Of a stretch of 35,835 bases of DNA, positions 33,349-35,835 are shown piece after piece. Source of the DNA: an uncultured Clostridia bacterium. Its GTDB lineage: Bacteria > Bacillota > Clostridia > TANB77 > CAG-508. The notes under the pieces were generated by a model. It had not been told where the DNA came from and ran no database searches. It saw only the letters and a list, made by a program, of their open reading frames with translations. The stretch lies in contig CAKPKU010000006.1 in NCBI GenBank assembly GCA_934167365.1, positions 1-35,835 on the forward strand. The letters are read 5' to 3'. Position 1 is the stretch's first letter. Each line of letters begins with the position of its first letter. The translations under genes and the position numbers were made by a program.

Positions 33349-34929
33349 TTACTCTATTCCTAAATATTCATTATAAGTCACTTCTCTGTCAACCACTTTA
33401 TCTGCTTTTATATCTATTATTCTATTTGCTACTGTTTGTGTTAATTGATGGTCGTGTGAAGTGAATATCATATTTCCTTTAAATTTAATCATTCCATCAT
33501 TCAAAGATGTAATACTTTCCATGTCTAAATGGTTTGTAGGCTCATCAAATATTAAAAAGTTTGCTCCAGATAACATTATTTTAGAAAGTACACATCTTAC
33601 TTTCTCTCCTCCTGATAAAACATTTACTTTTTTTAGTGCTTCCTCTCCTGAAAATAACATTCTTCCTAAAAAGCTTCTTACATATGTTTCATCTGGATCT
33701 TTTGAATATTGTCTTAACCAATCAGTAATACTATCATCTGATTCAAATAGATAACTGTTATCCTTTGGAAAGTATGCATTTGTTATTGTTGTTCCCCAAA
33801 TTATTTCTCCTTCATCAGGCTCAACTTCCCCTGCTATTATTTGGAATAATAATGTTTTTGCATTTTCATTATCTGCTAATAATGCTATTTTATCATTTTG
33901 TTTAACTGTAAATGATATATTGTCAAGTAACTTTTCTCCATTTACTGTTTTTGAAATATTTTTTACTTGTAATATGTCTTTTCCTGGCTCTCTATCTGGT
34001 TTAAAATCAACATATGGATATTTTCTATTTGAAGGTTTTATTTCATCTAGTTCAATTTTTTCTAATGATTTTTTTCTTGAAGTTGCTTGTTTTGATTTTG
34101 ATGCATTTGCACTAAATCTTGCAATGAAATCTTGAAGCTCTTTAATTTTTTCTTCTTTCTTTTTATTTGCATCTTTCATTTGTTTTAATGCTAACTGACT
34201 TGATTCATACCAGAAATCATAATTTCCTGGGTATACTTTTATTTTTCCAAAATCTACATCTGCAATATGTGTACAAACTTTATTTAAAAAATATCTATCA
34301 TGAGAAACAACTATTACTGTATTCTCAAAATTAATTAAAAACTCTTCTAACCAGCTAATACTTTTTAAGTCTAAATCGTTAGTAGGCTCATCTAATAGTA
34401 GAATATCTGGATTTCCAAATAATGCTTGAGCTAATAATACTTTAACCTTTTCTTTTGCTTCTAGTTCACTCATTAATTTATAATGTTTACTACTATCAAT
34501 TCCTAAATCATTTAATAAAACTTCTGCATCAGATTCAGCATTCCATCCATCTAGCTCTGCAAATCTTTCTTCTAACTTTGCAGCTATCATTCCATCTTCT
34601 TCTGAAAAATCTGGTTTTGCGTATATTTCATTTTTTTCTTGCATTATTTTATATAGCTCTTGATTTCCCATTATTACTGTATTTATTACTGTGTGTTCTT
34701 CATATGCAAAGTGATCTTGCTTTAATACAGATAAACGTTCTCCTTTTTCCATTGATACTTCACCTTTACTAGGTTCAAGCTCTCCTGATAATACCTTTAA
34801 AAATGTTGATTTTCCTGCTCCATTTGCACCAATTATTCCATAACAACATCCTTTATTAAATTTAATATTTACATCTTCAAATAAAGTTCTTTTTCCAAAC
34901 CTTACTGTTACTCCTATCGCATTTAACAT
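33349..34929 (-). CDS. ABC-F family ATPase, YkpA/YbiT type
   Basis: A 526-residue soluble protein with two ABC domains and no membrane part; ABC-F proteins act on the ribosome (translation factors or antibiotic protection). The first domain has Walker A at 34-41 (GANGAGKS), a degenerate signature (SELEAKEKVKVLLAQALFGN) and LLLDEPTNDLDLKS. The linker carries the basic ABC-F interdomain helix pair (ASKSKQATSRKKSLEKIEL). The second domain has an atypical Walker A (LADNENAKTLLF), a proper LSGGEKVRC and FLIFDEPTNHLD. The atypical motifs match the YkpA-type subgroup, so it looks intact. It is monocistronic. Confidence 0.92.
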   Translation of the reverse strand: MLNAIGVTVRFGKRTLFEDVNIKFNKGCCYGIIGANGAGKSTFLKVLSGELEPSKGEVSMEKGERLSVLKQDHFAYEEHTVINTVIMGNQELYKIMQEKNEIYAKPDFSEEDGMIAAKLEERFAELDGWNAESDAEVLLNDLGIDSSKHYKLMSELEAKEKVKVLLAQALFGNPDILLLDEPTNDLDLKSISWLEEFLINFENTVIVVSHDRYFLNKVCTHIADVDFGKIKVYPGNYDFWYESSQLALKQMKDANKKKEEKIKELQDFIARFSANASKSKQATSRKKSLEKIELDEIKPSNRKYPYVDFKPDREPGKDILQVKNISKTVNGEKLLDNISFTVKQNDKIALLADNENAKTLLFQIIAGEVEPDEGEIIWGTTITNAYFPKDNSYLFESDDSITDWLRQYSKDPDETYVRSFLGRMLFSGEEALKKVNVLSGGEKVRCVLSKIMLSGANFLIFDEPTNHLDMESITSLNDGMIKFKGNMIFTSHDHQLTQTVANRIIDIKADKVVDREVTYNEYLGIE

Positions 34930-34959
34930 TTCCGTTCCTCCTCTTCATAATACCACGTT

Positions 34960-34988
34960 ATTATAGCCCATTTTGTACTTTTGGTCAA
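34960..34988 (-). promoter_or_regulatory. Promoter of the ABC-F gene
   Basis: On the minus strand, TTGACC (34983-34988) and TATAAT (34960-34965) are separated by 17 bases. The leader is only about 25 bases, so there is no room for attenuator control of the kind seen with resistance ABC-F genes. Confidence 0.88.
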
Positions 34989-34998
34989 GTAAATTGAC

Positions 34999-35643
34999 TT
35001 ATACCGTAATTTCATCTTTTATACTATTAAATTTTGCATCTCCTATTCCTGATACATTTTTTATGTCATTTATATTTTTAAATTTTCCATTTTCAGACCT
35101 GTATTTTATAATTTTTGATGCCGTTGATGGTCCTATTCCAGTTATTGTTTCTAATTCAGTTTGTGTTGCTGTATTAATATTAACTTTTTTATTTTCCTTA
35201 TTCATTTTTCCAATTATTACATTATTTTCATTTTCTGTGCTAACATAATTATTCTCATTTAATTTATCTTCTTTTGTTTCATTTTTATCTGGTATATTTA
35301 TTTTTTGGCCATCACTTACTTCATAAACTAAATTTACTTTTTCTATATCTGCGTTTTCAGTTAGTCCACCTGCTTGCTCTATAACATCTTTAATTCGTGA
35401 ACCTTTTTTTACTTCAACCACACCTGGGTTATTTACTTCACCTATAATGTGAATAAATACGGTTTCCTCTTTTTCATTTTTTTCCTCTTCTGAAATAAAA
35501 TTATTTGTATTATTATTTATCATATTATTTTCAATAACATATGTATTATCATTATTTTTTGCAATATATATAATTAAACATATTATTATGGTTATAATAC
35601 ATATAATTAAATAAATTAATTTATTATTTTTAAACTTTTCCAT
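34999..35643 (-). CDS. comEA: ComEA-type DNA-binding competence protein
   Basis: A 214-residue protein with one N-terminal membrane helix (about 8-28), an acidic linker, an SLBB domain (about 65-125, VFIHIIGEVNNPGVVEVKKG) and a C-terminal pair of helix-hairpin-helix motifs (about 152-214, VNINTATQTELETITGIGPSTASKII, FKNINDIKNVSGIGDAKFNSI). ComEA binds incoming double-stranded DNA outside the membrane during transformation. Its usual partner comEC is not in the window. AAGGAGG lies five bases before the ATG. Confidence 0.93.
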   Translation of the reverse strand: MEKFKNNKLIYLIICIITIIICLIIYIAKNNDNTYVIENNMINNNTNNFISEEEKNEKEETVFIHIIGEVNNPGVVEVKKGSRIKDVIEQAGGLTENADIEKVNLVYEVSDGQKINIPDKNETKEDKLNENNYVSTENENNVIIGKMNKENKKVNINTATQTELETITGIGPSTASKIIKYRSENGKFKNINDIKNVSGIGDAKFNSIKDEITV

Positions 35644-35808
35644 AAAACCTCCTTAATAATCTATTATTTTTTTATTACGAATATATACTTTTTTTCCATT
35701 GTCATCTTATTTAAAAATAATAAGAAAAAATATAATATTAATTTTATACTTGAAATATAATTTATTTTAATATAATATTTTAACAAGTATTTTTTAGGGA
35801 GATAACAT

Positions 35809-35835
35809 ATGAATAAAAAAATTAAAATAAATAAA
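35809..35835 (+). CDS. Start of a rightward gene, cut by the window edge
   Basis: ATG at 35809 opens MNKKIKINK. AGGGAG lies about seven bases upstream, and a promoter-like TTGAAA (35750-35755) with TATAAT (35771-35776, 15-base spacer) precedes it. The product cannot be identified from nine codons; the rest of 35644-35808 shows nothing. Confidence 0.55.

Noticed and set aside
33349..34929. Degenerate ATPase motifs in the ABC-F protein as a sign of inactivity
   Set aside because: The YkpA/YbiT subgroup normally has an atypical first signature and atypical second Walker A; the remaining motifs are intact.
1..35835. CRISPR array
   Set aside because: No regularly spaced direct repeats with unique spacers were seen; the only tandem array is the coding repeat at 20080-20241.

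Overview
The window is very AT-rich DNA from a low-G+C Gram-positive bacterium, most likely an anaerobic member of Clostridia (Bacillota). Support comes from strong GGAGG-type ribosome sites, sigma-A promoters with 16-18 base spacers, a Spo0E-type sporulation regulator, the ymfF-ymfH-lgt order, the rpsU-yqeY pair, comEA and a YkpA-type ABC-F gene. The species cannot be named from sequence alone.

Bases 1-6925 are a decaying mobile island on the 3' side of a tRNA-Leu(UAA) gene. It holds a complete IS30-family element (1-1873) inserted in a Fic gene that also has a frameshift and a stop. Next come a frameshifted PD-(D/E)XK nuclease, a much more G+C-rich orphan gene with its own promoter and terminator, a broken relaxase remnant, an oriT-like set of inverted repeats, a small unknown gene, a frameshifted tnpV and an apparently intact RepA_N replication gene. 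No integrase is visible, so the far end lies beyond the left edge.

Bases 6930-11130 are ordinary chromosome on the minus strand: tRNA-Leu, a 46-residue Spo0E-like protein, lgt, and the M16 peptidase pair ymfH/ymfF. A 126-base palindromic MITE-like element sits between ymfH and lgt.

Bases 11132-27616 are the most interesting part: a minus-strand cluster encoding a stripped-down type IV secretion-like (conjugation-like) machine. In transcription order it has three VirB2-like small membrane proteins, a PrgI/VirB3-like protein, a membrane protein that looks like a VirB4 N-terminal domain, a VirB4 ATPase, a VirB6/TrbL channel protein (frame broken by one base), a single-pass NTF2/VirB8-like protein, a 1356-residue membrane-anchored protein with four apparent enzyme domains (muramidase/glucosaminidase-like, phage-lysozyme-like, SGNH hydrolase, C39-like peptidase), a second single-pass protein with three NTF2-like repeats, and a cytoplasmic protein with a basic C-terminus. 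There is no coupling ATPase, relaxase, integrase or att site, and the cluster lies between housekeeping genes (yqeY and ymfF). This suggests a resident chromosomal secretion, uptake or surface machine rather than a mobile element. At least two clear promoters (before the pilins and before virB6), an internal terminator after the pilins and a perfect terminator at the end divide it into expression units.

Bases 27608-35835 are again chromosomal: yqeY, rpsU, a DUF378 protein, a two-gene type III restriction-modification system (mod then res), an ABC-F ATPase, comEA, and the first nine codons of a rightward gene at the window edge.
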